A stretch of DNA of 64,000 nt from DASSUW01 sp036257565 (GTDB lineage Bacteria > Actinomycetota > Thermoleophilia > Solirubrobacterales > Solirubrobacteraceae). The position numbers and the translations under genes were made by a program. Below the pieces are notes generated by a model. That model searched no databases. It had not been told where the DNA came from and saw only the letters and a list, made by a program, of their open reading frames with translations. Shown piece by piece: positions 56,258 to 63,031 of this stretch; position 1 is the first letter of the stretch, and each line of letters opens with the position of its first letter. Location of the stretch: positions 1-64,000 of the forward strand of contig DATAFH010000006.1 of the NCBI GenBank assembly GCA_036257565.1, written 5' to 3'.

Positions 56258-57412
56258 ATGCGGACCCCATTCACGATCATCGCCATCCTGATCGTGGCCC
56301 TCCTCGGCCTGTGGGCGCTCACCAGCGAGGAGGAGGGCGCCGCGACCGCACCCGCCGCCGCCCCGGTCGACGTGATCGCCCACCGGGTCGAGGGTCTGCG
56401 GTCGCTGCGCTTCACGCGGCTCCCCACGCCGGTGACCGTGACCCCGCAGCAGGCCGTCCAGGAAGGGCTCGCCGACTTCGATCGCCAGTACCCGCCCGAG
56501 CGCCGCCGGGCCGACGAGGAGATCTACCGGCGGCTGGGTCTGCTCGAGCCGGGCGACGACCTGCGCGAGGTGAGCCGCTCGCTGTTCGGCGAGGGCGTGG
56601 CGGGCTACTACGACCCGCGGGACGGCCGCCTGCGGGTGGTGGAGGGCTCCGGCACGGGTACGCGCGTGCTGGAGGAGATGGTGCTCGCCCACGAGCTCAC
56701 GCACGCCCTTGAGGACCAGCGATTCGGCCTGCCGACCGAGACCGCGGCGACCGACGACCGCGAGCTCGCACGCGCGGCGCTCCACGAGGGCAGTGCGACG
56801 TCGCTCATGTACTCCTACGTGGAGGAGCACTTCACCGCCGAGGAGGCGCTGGGCGGCCTGTTGGGGTCCGCGTTCCAGGGCACCGGCGACCTGCCGCCGT
56901 TCCTGCAGGCCCAGCTGCTGTTCGCGTACGTGGGCGGCGAGCGCTTCGTCGCCGACCTGAGGCGGCGGGGTGGCGGAAGCTGGGCGCTCGTCGACACCGC
57001 GTTCCGCCTGCGGCCGCCGTCGTCGACCGAGCAGGTGCTGCACCCGCGCGCGTACATCTCCGCCGACGCGCCGCAGCGCGTTCGCCTGCGGACCGGCGCC
57101 GTGCTGGGGCCGGGGTGGTCGCGGGCGCGCGCCGGCACGTGGGGCGAGCTGCAGACGCGCGGGCTGGTGGGGTCGCGTGACGCCGCGACGGGCTGGGGCG
57201 GCGACCGGTATGAGCTGTGGCGCTCAGGTTCCGAGTCGGCGCTGATCATGCGCTGGCGCTGGGACACCGCGCGCGACGAGGCGCAGTTCGCGTGGCGGCT
57301 GCGCGAGTGGGCGAGGAAGCTGGACGGTGCCGTGGTCGCCCGCCGCGGCGGGTCGGTCACGCTCGCGCTCGCGCCCGGTGCCGGGCTGGCAGGGCGGCTG
57401 GCGGGCGCGTGA
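56258..57412 (+). CDS. Membrane-anchored HExxH metallopeptidase-like protein
   Basis: A 384-residue protein with an N-terminal anchor (FTIIAILIVALLGLWALTSE) and an extracytoplasmic remainder. The zinc motif is RVLEEMVLAHELTHALEDQR at about residue 145, with a downstream Glu candidate in ARAALHEGSATSLMYSYVEE. VAGYYDPRDGRLRVV before it is typical of this family, as is VLHPRAYISADAPQRVRL after it. It is the second HELTH protein of the window (the other lies at 34259), but the two share little beyond the motif. Function, presumably envelope proteolysis, is inferred from fold only. Confidence 0.82.
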   Translation: MRTPFTIIAILIVALLGLWALTSEEEGAATAPAAAPVDVIAHRVEGLRSLRFTRLPTPVTVTPQQAVQEGLADFDRQYPPERRRADEEIYRRLGLLEPGDDLREVSRSLFGEGVAGYYDPRDGRLRVVEGSGTGTRVLEEMVLAHELTHALEDQRFGLPTETAATDDRELARAALHEGSATSLMYSYVEEHFTAEEALGGLLGSAFQGTGDLPPFLQAQLLFAYVGGERFVADLRRRGGGSWALVDTAFRLRPPSSTEQVLHPRAYISADAPQRVRLRTGAVLGPGWSRARAGTWGELQTRGLVGSRDAATGWGGDRYELWRSGSESALIMRWRWDTARDEAQFAWRLREWARKLDGAVVARRGGSVTLALAPGAGLAGRLAGA

Positions 57413-57422
57413 GAGCCGGCTC

Positions 57423-57690
57423 GACCGCCGTGAGCTGGCGCTCCTGGGCGGCGGGCATCTGTGCGTCGACCTCTGCCAGGGCGCCGTCCCGGCGCTGCTG
57501 CCGTTCCTGGCCGCGGAGCGGGCTACTCCTACGCCGCGCTGGGCGCCCTGGTGCTCTTTCGCTCGGCGTGATCGGCGGCTCTGCAGGCCTGGAGGCCGTG
57601 CTGTGGACGATCGCCGCGCTCCCCGTCCCGGCCGCGCTCCCGGCGGTGACGCTGCGACCGTGCCGCCCGTGGTGGCTCGCGCCTGATTGA
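57423..57690 (+). pseudogene. Remnant of a fosmidomycin-resistance-type MFS transporter
   Basis: The frame from 57423 gives RRELALLGGGHLCVDLCQGA, VPALLPFLAAER, the first helix of FsR-like major facilitator proteins. One missing base then shifts to GYSYAALGALVLF. A large deletion follows, and a third piece reads GGSAGLEAVLWTIAALPVPA and a tail ending at 57690, which is the last helix of the same family. About 330 codons are lost. The remnant lies between the metallopeptidase and the PilZ gene. Confidence 0.6.
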
Positions 57691-57703
57691 GTACCGGTGG
57701 CAG

Positions 57704-57994
57704 ATGGCTGAGCAGCGACGCGCGCCGCGTATGAAGGTCGAGATGCCGTGCAAGCTGCGGCGCCGCACCGGCTCGCCGATCTCCGGCCACACGGTCGACC
57801 TCGGCCCGGGCGGCATGTGCGTGTGCACCTCCCGCCCGCTGGCCACGGACGAGGTTCTCACGTTCGAGCTGCTCCCCCGGATCGCCGGCCGCGGCCGCGT
57901 GTTGCGCCAGTCGGGCCACGACTCCTACGCGGTCCGCTTCGAGGCGCTTGACGAGCCGGCGGCCGAAGAGCTGCGCCGGCTCGTCGCCGGTTAG
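57704..57994 (+). CDS. PilZ domain protein (c-di-GMP receptor candidate)
   Basis: A 96-residue single PilZ domain. The N-terminal ligand motif R-x3-R is present in AEQRRAPRMKVEMPCKLRRR. The second motif, normally D/N-x-S-x-x-G, reads VDLGPGGMCV, so Asp and Gly remain but Ser is Gly. The barrel continues FELLPRIAGRGRVLRQSGHD and SYAVRFEALDEPAAEELRRL. Binding of c-di-GMP is likely though perhaps weaker. As a stand-alone PilZ it may act on a pilus or polysaccharide partner. Its stop overlaps the convergent peroxidase gene by four bases. Confidence 0.87.
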   Translation: MAEQRRAPRMKVEMPCKLRRRTGSPISGHTVDLGPGGMCVCTSRPLATDEVLTFELLPRIAGRGRVLRQSGHDSYAVRFEALDEPAAEELRRLVAG

Positions 57995-59607
57995 ATATCC
58001 CCGCCGAGCTGATCGCCGAGGGGGGCGAGCAGGTTCTTCTTGCCCTCGAAGGCGAACATCAGCAGGTCGGTCATGCGGAACGTCGTATTGTTCGGACCGA
58101 GGTTCGGGCGCCACGCCGGGTCGCGAACGATCGACGATGTGCTGCCCTCCATCGCGCGGTGGAACGTCTCGGCGACGATCCGCGCACCGACGCCGTCGAG
58201 CTTGCCGTTGTTGAGCTCGGCCTCGCGCAGGATGTAGAACCACAGCGGTGTGTTGGTGAACAGCCCGTCGCGCTGCCCGGGCGTCAGGTTGTTGAGGTCG
58301 GCACCGTTCTTGCCGTCCCGCAGTTGCGCCTTCGTGAGCTTGGTCACCGTGACGCCCTTGCTCTTGAGGAACGTGACCATCTGCTGGCCGGTCGCGAGCC
58401 GCACCATCCGTGCCCGCCGCAGGTTTCGGAACGCGAGGTCGTCGTGGATGCCGCCTGTCGGGTCGCCGGTCGCGCTCTGGCGCAGGAAGTGCAGGGTGGG
58501 GGCGAGCCGGGTGTCGATCCGCATCGCCTTGTTCACGGAGCCGGGCGGCGCGAGGTCGTTGCGGTTCTGCTCCTTCTTGAAGTCGTACAGCCGCCGCCAG
58601 TCGGCGATCCAGTTGCTGGGCAGCCGGACGCCGCCGAAGAAGTCGCCGCTCAGGCCTGAGAAGGTGAACAGGAAGTCGAGCGTGCCGTTGCCGCTCGGGA
58701 ACGCGGCGTTCCAGTCGTAGACCTCGCGGACCATCGAGTGCCCGAGGCGGAAGGCGGCGATCGAGAACTCGATCGGCATCGTCGGGATCGACATCGCGTC
58801 CGCACCGACCTCGAACGCCTTCCGGCCCTGGTTGAAGACGTTGCTGACCACGCCGGGCGCGGCGATCCGCGGCAGGTAGTCGTGGCGCAGCATCCACTGG
58901 TAGTGGCGGGTCACGATGTCGCGCGCCGTGGCGAACTTCTGCGTGGCCGGCATCGCGTTCGGCAGGCTGTCGACGACCCGGTTGTGAAAGCGGATCATCG
59001 CGAGGTGCGTCTGCGCGACCGCGAGGTTCTCGTCGTTGCGCGGGTCCGGGATCAGTGCCTCGCGCTGCTTCTTCTTCGAGCCCGAGCCGCCCACGCGCGG
59101 CAGGTCGAACCCGTCGCGTGCCTGCAGCGGCGGCGGGCCGATCTTGTCGGTCTTGCCCATCTTCAGGTGCATGCCGTCGCTGTAGAACTTGGCCGAGTTG
59201 GGGTCTCCCGGGCCGGCGCCGTACAGCGAGTCGAGATCCAGGCTCGGGGAGCGCGCCTGCAGCAGCTGCGCGAGCGGCACGTTCTCCCCGAGCGCCACCG
59301 ACGTCTTGTCGAACGTGAGGTCGTGGTCGACGAACTGTCCGAGATACGTGTAGCCCGCCGGGACGTTCCCGAAGCCGCCGCCGCCCGACGTCATCGCCCG
59401 CGCGATCCGGCGATGGTTCGGCTCGCCGAGCTGCTTGCCGGTGCCCTTCGGACCCATGCGAGAGAAGCGGAACGGCGGCACCGCGCTGTCCATGCTCGCC
59501 GCCGCGTCGGCCAGCACCGGCACCGGCGCCACCACACGACCCTCGCCCGCCTCGGAAAGGACACCCTCGCCCTGGACCCAATAGGTCTCGAAACCGTGAT
59601 GCGCCAC
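57991..59607 (-). CDS. Animal-type (peroxidasin-like) heme peroxidase
   Basis: A 538-residue protein of the peroxidase-cyclooxygenase superfamily. GNVPAGYTYLGQFVDHDLTF has the distal His with the calcium-binding Asp, DLDSLYGAGPGD is the conserved LDxSxxYG segment, and FDLPRVG, REALIPDPRNDENLAVAQTH and LAMIRFHNRVVD follow in family order. EFSIAAFRLGHSMVREVYDW contains the Arg and the proximal His, and DDLAFRNLRRARMVRLATGQ ends the catalytic core. No signal peptide is visible, although such enzymes are often exported. It would use hydrogen peroxide to oxidise halides, thiocyanate or phenols. GTG 59607 has GGAGG upstream. Bacterial members are rare and scattered, suggesting transfer. Confidence 0.9.
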   Translation of the reverse strand: MAHHGFETYWVQGEGVLSEAGEGRVVAPVPVLADAAASMDSAVPPFRFSRMGPKGTGKQLGEPNHRRIARAMTSGGGGFGNVPAGYTYLGQFVDHDLTFDKTSVALGENVPLAQLLQARSPSLDLDSLYGAGPGDPNSAKFYSDGMHLKMGKTDKIGPPPLQARDGFDLPRVGGSGSKKKQREALIPDPRNDENLAVAQTHLAMIRFHNRVVDSLPNAMPATQKFATARDIVTRHYQWMLRHDYLPRIAAPGVVSNVFNQGRKAFEVGADAMSIPTMPIEFSIAAFRLGHSMVREVYDWNAAFPSGNGTLDFLFTFSGLSGDFFGGVRLPSNWIADWRRLYDFKKEQNRNDLAPPGSVNKAMRIDTRLAPTLHFLRQSATGDPTGGIHDDLAFRNLRRARMVRLATGQQMVTFLKSKGVTVTKLTKAQLRDGKNGADLNNLTPGQRDGLFTNTPLWFYILREAELNNGKLDGVGARIVAETFHRAMEGSTSSIVRDPAWRPNLGPNNTTFRMTDLLMFAFEGKKNLLAPLGDQLGGDI

Positions 59608-60344
59608 GCCGCCTCCAAGGTCGCTGTGCGACCGACCCTAGTCTCGGCTTGAACGGAGTGTCAACCACAGCGGATCCCGGCCCGTCGTTGATTTCTGGTG
59701 AGGCCGGTGGCCCAGCGGTTAGGCAGAGGACTCATGATCGCTGCGCGTGCCGCGCCATCGCGTGGGGTAGAGGCCGTTGGGGCGGCTCGTTGACCACACG
59801 GTGACCCACACTGGGCGGCTGCAGGCCCTGTGCCCGCGGGTGATCCGGTCCGGCAGCAGCGACCGCGGTGGCCCGATCTCAAAGCACGGCCAGCCCGCTT
59901 GCTGCGCTGGGCATGTTCGCGGCCGCCCTGAACGCCTGCACGCCTCCGCTCTGCGCCGAGCGCGCCAACACGGCACCAAGGGCGCCTGCCCCGCTACGGG
60001 AGGATCCAGTCGCACGCCCCGGCTGTCGCGCTCGAAGTCGTAAACACGAAAGCGTCCTGGGGTCCGCTGGTGGTTTGGCGCAGTCTCGAACGCCAGCGCG
60101 CGATCAAGCGGTACGAGCATTCGGGCCCGGCGGGGTGGCGAGCCTGGCGCAAGCTCACGCGCGACTGCACCTTGGGCGAGTGCCGGCAATACGTTGCCTG
60201 CGGCTAGGTTGAGTGCGCTCAGTTCCCGGGGACGTTGACCAGAAATGTCATCCCCGGTGCGGTTCGTGGCGGTTCGGGCGCAACGGCGCGCCAGGCCCAA
60301 GATCCCGCTCTACACCGCGGATTCTGTGCTGTAGTGAGCAACGC
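59608..60344. other. 737-bp stretch with no intact gene; holds a tRNA-like fragment and possible transposase debris
   Basis: No convincing protein gene is present. Around 59840-59960 the plus strand reads GPISKHGQPA and, in a shifted frame, FAAALNACTPP. This faintly resembles the last domain of IS110-type transposases (K-x-G-x-x-x-L-R-W-A-x-x-x-A-A-x-x-A) broken by frameshifts. A tRNA-like fragment lies at 59701. The end of the stretch must carry the promoter of the tRNA at 60345. Confidence 0.4.
59701..59745 (+). pseudogene. Degenerate tRNA fragment resembling the CAT-anticodon tRNA at 60345
   Basis: GGCCGGT, then CAG-GGTTAG and GGACTCAT-ATC recur here in the same order and spacing as in the intact tRNA 640 bp away. 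The stems no longer pair properly (anticodon stem GAGGA/TCGCT) and no T-arm follows. It is probably a partial duplication, perhaps an old attachment-site footprint. Confidence 0.4.
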
Positions 60345-60417
60345 GGGCCGGTAGCTCAGGGGTTAGAGCAGCGGACTCATAATCCGTCGCGCGGTGGTTC
60401 GAATCCACCCCGGCCCA
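60345..60417 (+). tRNA. tRNA-Met, elongator type (anticodon CAT); tRNA-Ile2 not excluded
   Basis: Acceptor GGGCCGG/CCGGCCC pairs fully with discriminator A. D-arm TAGCTCAGGGGTTAGAGCA. Anticodon stem GCGGA/TCCGT around CTCATAA gives CAT (60378-60380). T-arm GGTGG-TTCGAAT-CCACC. The paired first base excludes the initiator tRNA. A CAT anticodon can also mark tRNA-Ile2 after lysidine modification, which sequence alone cannot settle. Confidence 0.93.
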
Positions 60418-60474
60418 TTGCCGAGAGCCAAGCCTGCCAGTGCCCTGCGGATGCGTGCAAACGCGGGCGGCTCT

Positions 60475-60861
60475 TCAGGATGACGCGGACTCCGTTGCCT
60501 GCATGTTCTTGGTCACGACCTCCATGGTCCGGCTGAGCTCCCCGGTGGGGCTGAACTCGACGACCTCGGTGCCGGCGTAGAGGATCGGCGTGTGGCCTGG
60601 GCCGACGTGGTACGCGTCGCCGGCCTCGAACACCTCCTCGGTGTCACCGGATCGGAACGCGAGCTTGCCCTTGATCACGTAGCCCATGTGCTCGCATTGG
60701 CACTCGTCGTGGGGAAGCCCCCTGAACAAGGGGGACAGGTCGGCGTCCTGGGTGTAGGTCTCGAAGCCGACGGTCCAGCCGTCCGTGAAGTGCTCGAAGT
60801 GGCCTTCGTAGCCCTCGAGCGTCTCGTGCTCGGAAGCGGTGTCCTTCGATGCCTTCGGCAT
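60475..60861 (-). CDS. Cupin-domain protein, divergent from merR
   Basis: A 128-residue single cupin: EGHFEHFTDGWTVGFETYTQ, PHDECQCEHMGYVIKGKLAF, FEAGDAYHVGPGHTPILYAG, EVVEFSPTGELSRTMEVVTK. ECQCEHMGYVIKGKL holds a CxCxH-like metal site in the first cupin motif and GDAYHVGPGH the second, so a metal is likely. It is divergent from the MerR-type regulator and separated from it by a nested palindrome, implying that it is the regulated target. A distinct second cupin gene follows merR. AGGAGGG precedes the ATG. Confidence 0.83.
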   Translation of the reverse strand: MPKASKDTASEHETLEGYEGHFEHFTDGWTVGFETYTQDADLSPLFRGLPHDECQCEHMGYVIKGKLAFRSGDTEEVFEAGDAYHVGPGHTPILYAGTEVVEFSPTGELSRTMEVVTKNMQATESASS

Positions 60862-60908
60862 TGTCGCCCTCCTGTCGGTGGGTTCGGAACGCGGTCGCGG
60901 ACTACCAT

Positions 60909-60940
60909 GGCCCTTGAAGCGCGGTTCAAGTCAAGGGGCC
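60909..60940. promoter_or_regulatory. Nested palindrome, likely MerR-type operator
   Basis: The inner dyad is CTTGAA-N6-TTCAAG (60913-60930). An outer dyad GGCCCTTGA (60909-60917) pairs with TCAAGGGGCC (60931-60940) with one extra G. The site lies between the cupin start (60861) and the merR start (60950), the usual place for a MerR-family regulator to act on both promoters. Confidence 0.6.
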
Positions 60941-60949
60941 AGATCAGAG

Positions 60950-61411
60950 ATGGATCGATTCCCGGAGTTGACGATCGGCGAGGTCGCGCGGCGCGCCGGA
61001 GTGGCGACGTCCTCGATCCGCTACTACGAGCGGATCGGCCTGCTCCCCAAGCCCGAGCGCGCGGGGGGCCAGCGGCGCTACGACGCGGAGGTGCTCGGCA
61101 AGCTGGGGTTCATCGGCGTGGCCCAGAGCGCCGGCTTCAAGCTGCGGGAGATCAAGGAGCTGATCGATGGGGCCGACGGCCTCGGCGCGCCGATGCGCTC
61201 GCTCTCCAGCCAGAAGCTCGGCGAAGTCGAGGCCCTGCTCGAGCGGACCAAGGCGATGAAGGGCTGGCTCGAGGTCGCGCAGGAGTGTGGCTGTGCGACG
61301 CCTGCCGAGTGCGCCCTGTTCCCAGGACCCGGTGCGGAGCAAGCGGGCGCCGAAATGCTGCGGGTCGTCCAGGTAGCCGGCAAGGACTGTCGCCGGTCAC
61401 CCGCAGGCTGA
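60950..61411 (+). CDS. MerR-family regulator with C-terminal cysteine cluster
   Basis: A 153-residue regulator. The winged helix is FPELTIGEVARRAGVATSSI, RYYERIGLLPKPERAGGQRR, YDAEVLGKLGFIGVAQSAGF, KLREIKELIDGADG, followed by the dimer coiled coil (EVEALLERTKAMKGWLEVAQ) and ECGCATPAECALFPG. The C-terminal Cys-Gly-Cys...Cys arrangement resembles the metal or redox loop of the SoxR/CueR/ZntR group; with three or four cysteines an Fe-S cluster or a soft metal is possible. The ATG at 60950 follows the palindrome by nine bases, so it probably represses or activates itself and the divergent cupin. Signal unknown. Confidence 0.88.
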   Translation: MDRFPELTIGEVARRAGVATSSIRYYERIGLLPKPERAGGQRRYDAEVLGKLGFIGVAQSAGFKLREIKELIDGADGLGAPMRSLSSQKLGEVEALLERTKAMKGWLEVAQECGCATPAECALFPGPGAEQAGAEMLRVVQVAGKDCRRSPAG

Positions 61412-61489
61412 ATCGCACGGACATCGTGCTTGCATTGCGACCCCTCAGGGCGCGACGATCTCACCGTTGATCGACGAGAGGAGACGGCC

Positions 61490-61852
61490 GTGGCCGGTGT
61501 GGAGACACGCGACTTCGATGCGCCTGACGAGACGCGGACGCCAGACAAGACGCAGGTGGATGTGGTGCGCATCGGCGGGACGACGGCCGCGCGGTTCGCG
61601 TTTGAGCCGGGGTGGCGGTGGTCGGAATGCGTCAAGCCCGTCGCCGGCACCGAGAGCTGCCAGGCTCGCCACGTCGGGGTGGCCCACTCCGGCCGGATAG
61701 CCGTCAAGCACGAGGACGGAACCGAGGTAGAGATCGGCGCGGGCGACGCATACGTCATCGAGCCCGGCCACGATGCATGGGTCGTCGGCGACGAGCGGTT
61801 CGTCGGATTCGAGTTCGAGCAGCGAGCGGCGGAGGAATACGCCAAGGGCTGA
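61490..61852 (+). CDS. Second small cupin-domain protein
   Basis: A 120-residue protein: VETRDFDAPDETRTPDKTQV, DVVRIGGTTAARFAFEPGWR, WSECVKPVAGTESCQARHVG, VAHSGRIAVKHEDGTEVEIG, AGDAYVIEPGHDAWVVGDER. The fold is that of a cupin in which the first motif (CQARHVGVAHSGRI) keeps one His and the second (GDAYVIEPGHDAWV) another. It differs clearly from the cupin at 60475. GAGAGGAG precedes the GTG at 61490. It follows merR by 78 bp in the same direction and may belong to its regulon. Confidence 0.8.
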   Translation: MAGVETRDFDAPDETRTPDKTQVDVVRIGGTTAARFAFEPGWRWSECVKPVAGTESCQARHVGVAHSGRIAVKHEDGTEVEIGAGDAYVIEPGHDAWVVGDERFVGFEFEQRAAEEYAKG

Positions 61853-61867
61853 ACGGTCTCGCGGCCC

Positions 61868-61954
61868 TTGCTGCGCAGGAAGGAAACCCAGGACGAGCTT
61901 GCGGAAGGCGTCTGCGGTCTCGAGTGGCGCGAGGTGGCCCGCTTCGGCGATCAC
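61868..61954 (-). pseudogene. C-terminal scrap of an alpha/beta-hydrolase gene
   Basis: On the minus strand VIAEAGHLAPLETADAFRKL then VLGFLPAQQ matches the end of alpha/beta hydrolases, where (I/P)-x-x-A-G-H-x-x-x-L-E-x-P-x-x-F carries the catalytic His. There is no upstream portion and no proper stop before the frame enters the antisense of the cupin gene. It is most likely a relic of a deleted gene. Confidence 0.4.
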
Positions 61955-62005
61955 GGCGTGACGTCGTTATGGGGCAGCATCAGCGGCGGGTGTCGCTCAT
62001 GCCGA

Positions 62006-62037
62006 GCGAAGGGCCCACCGGGAGGCGGGCCCTTCGC
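62006..62037. terminator. Bidirectional stem-loop between convergent genes
   Basis: GCGAAGGGCCC (62006-62016) and GGGCCCTTCGC (62027-62037) form a perfect 11-bp stem around a ten-base loop. It lies between the rightward cupin gene and the leftward secreted-protein gene whose stop is at 62046. Confidence 0.75.
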
Positions 62038-62045
62038 GTCGTCCC

Positions 62046-62333
62046 CTACGGAGAGTTGTTGCCGCCCGGGTTCTCCACGCTGCCCGCGAAGGAGGTCTCG
62101 TCTCCGCCGCGGTTGCCCGCGTTCCACGAGTTGCCCGGATCGCCGTTCGTGCAGTGACCCGTGTTGACCGTCGACTCGCTGCCGTTGCCGTTGCCGCTGT
62201 TGCACTTCGACTTCTCCGTCGGCGGCGGGGGCGGGTAGCACGGGTCCCATGCGAGCGCCGCGGGCGCGAGGGCACCAAGCCCGAGCACCGTTCCGACCGT
62301 GGCGGCGACGAGTCTACGCCTGACCATCAGCAT
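62046..62333 (-). CDS. Small secreted Asn/Gly-rich protein
   Basis: A 95-residue exported protein. The signal peptide is RRRLVAATVGTVLGLGALAP, AALA with cleavage before WDPCYPPPPPTEKSKC. The mature 65 residues contain three cysteines and are rich in Asn, Gly and Ser (CNSGNGNGSESTVNTGHCTN, GDPGNSWNAGNRGGDETSFA, ENPGGNNSP). No domain is recognised; the composition suggests an unfolded or beta-helical cell-surface peptide. An ATG two codons downstream is an equal start. No operon partner is present. Confidence 0.65.
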   Translation of the reverse strand: MLMVRRRLVAATVGTVLGLGALAPAALAWDPCYPPPPPTEKSKCNSGNGNGSESTVNTGHCTNGDPGNSWNAGNRGGDETSFAGSVENPGGNNSP

Positions 62334-62477
62334 CCTGCCGTACCTCCTGTTGGTCGCGTGCCGCCGTTCTGTGGCGACACCGTGATGTTCATCCGCTGAA
62401 ACGCTGCTGCGCGGACGCGGTTCGACCGTCAGTCGGCGACACTGTCCATCCGCTCAGGCCGCAAGCTGGTGCATCGC

Positions 62478-62906
62478 TCAGCGCCGTGTCGGACCGCTAG
62501 GCGGGCCGCCGTCGAGGTCGTCGACCAGCGCGGCGATGCGGGTGGCGATGTCGTCGCGGATCGCGCGGACCTCGCCGGCTGGACGGTCCTTCGGGTCGGG
62601 GAGGTCCCAGTCGAGGTACCGCTTGCCCGGAATGTAGGGGCAGGCGTCGCCGCACCCCATGGTGACGACGACGTCGGCGGCCTCGATGAGCTCGGAGGTG
62701 AGGCGCTGTGGGTGGCGGTCCGCCAGGTCGATGCCGAGCTCGCGCATGACCTCGACGACCTGCGGGTGGACGCGACCGTCCGGGTCAGCCTCGCTACCGG
62801 CCGAGAGGGCGCGATGGCGCCCGCCGGCCGCGCGCTCGAGCAGCGCGGCGCTCATCTGCGAGCGCCCGGCGTTGTGCAGGCAGACGAAGAGGACGGCGGC
62901 CATCAT
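62478..62906 (-). CDS. arsC: Arsenate reductase, low-molecular-weight phosphatase type
   Basis: A 142-residue enzyme reducing arsenate to arsenite. The phosphatase loop is VLFVCLHNAGRSQMSAALLE (Cys-x5-Arg-Ser), then LSAGSEADPDGRVHPQVVEV, MRELGIDLADRHPQRLTSEL, DVVVTMGCGDACPYIPGKRY and LDWDLPDPKDRPAGEVRAI with the general-acid Asp. The Cys in GCGDACPYIP provides the resolving thiols used with thioredoxin or mycothiol. The start codon overlaps the stop of a 42-residue peptide gene, which overlaps arsR, so all three form one coupled operon. No arsenite efflux pump is in the window. Confidence 0.93.
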   Translation of the reverse strand: MMAAVLFVCLHNAGRSQMSAALLERAAGGRHRALSAGSEADPDGRVHPQVVEVMRELGIDLADRHPQRLTSELIEAADVVVTMGCGDACPYIPGKRYLDWDLPDPKDRPAGEVRAIRDDIATRIAALVDDLDGGPPSGPTRR

Positions 62907-63031
62907 GTCCAGGCCGTTCGCCCGGCAGGTGGGGCCGACCCGCCGTGCGCTGACGAGTACGTCGGCGGCGGCGCCTCGATCGCCGGTCCGCAGCAGCCGC
63001 CGCTCGAACAGGACAAGGTCAGCTCAGCCAT
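62903..63031 (-). CDS. Small cysteine-containing peptide between arsR and arsC
   Basis: A 42-residue frame starts with ATG (63031) inside the end of arsR, with the overlap covering ATGGCTGAGCTGA, and stops in a TGATG junction with arsC. The sequence begins MAELTLSCSSGGCCGPAIEA and continues with a Pro/Ser/Ala-rich tail (PPPTYSSAHGGSAPPAGRTA). The vicinal Cys-Cys plus another Cys five residues before is a ready site for As(III), as used by ArsD-type metallochaperones, but the peptide is far shorter than ArsD. Tight overlaps at both ends argue that it is translated. Alternatively it is the N-terminal relic of a deleted ars gene. Confidence 0.5.
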   Translation of the reverse strand: MAELTLSCSSGGCCGPAIEAPPPTYSSAHGGSAPPAGRTAWT

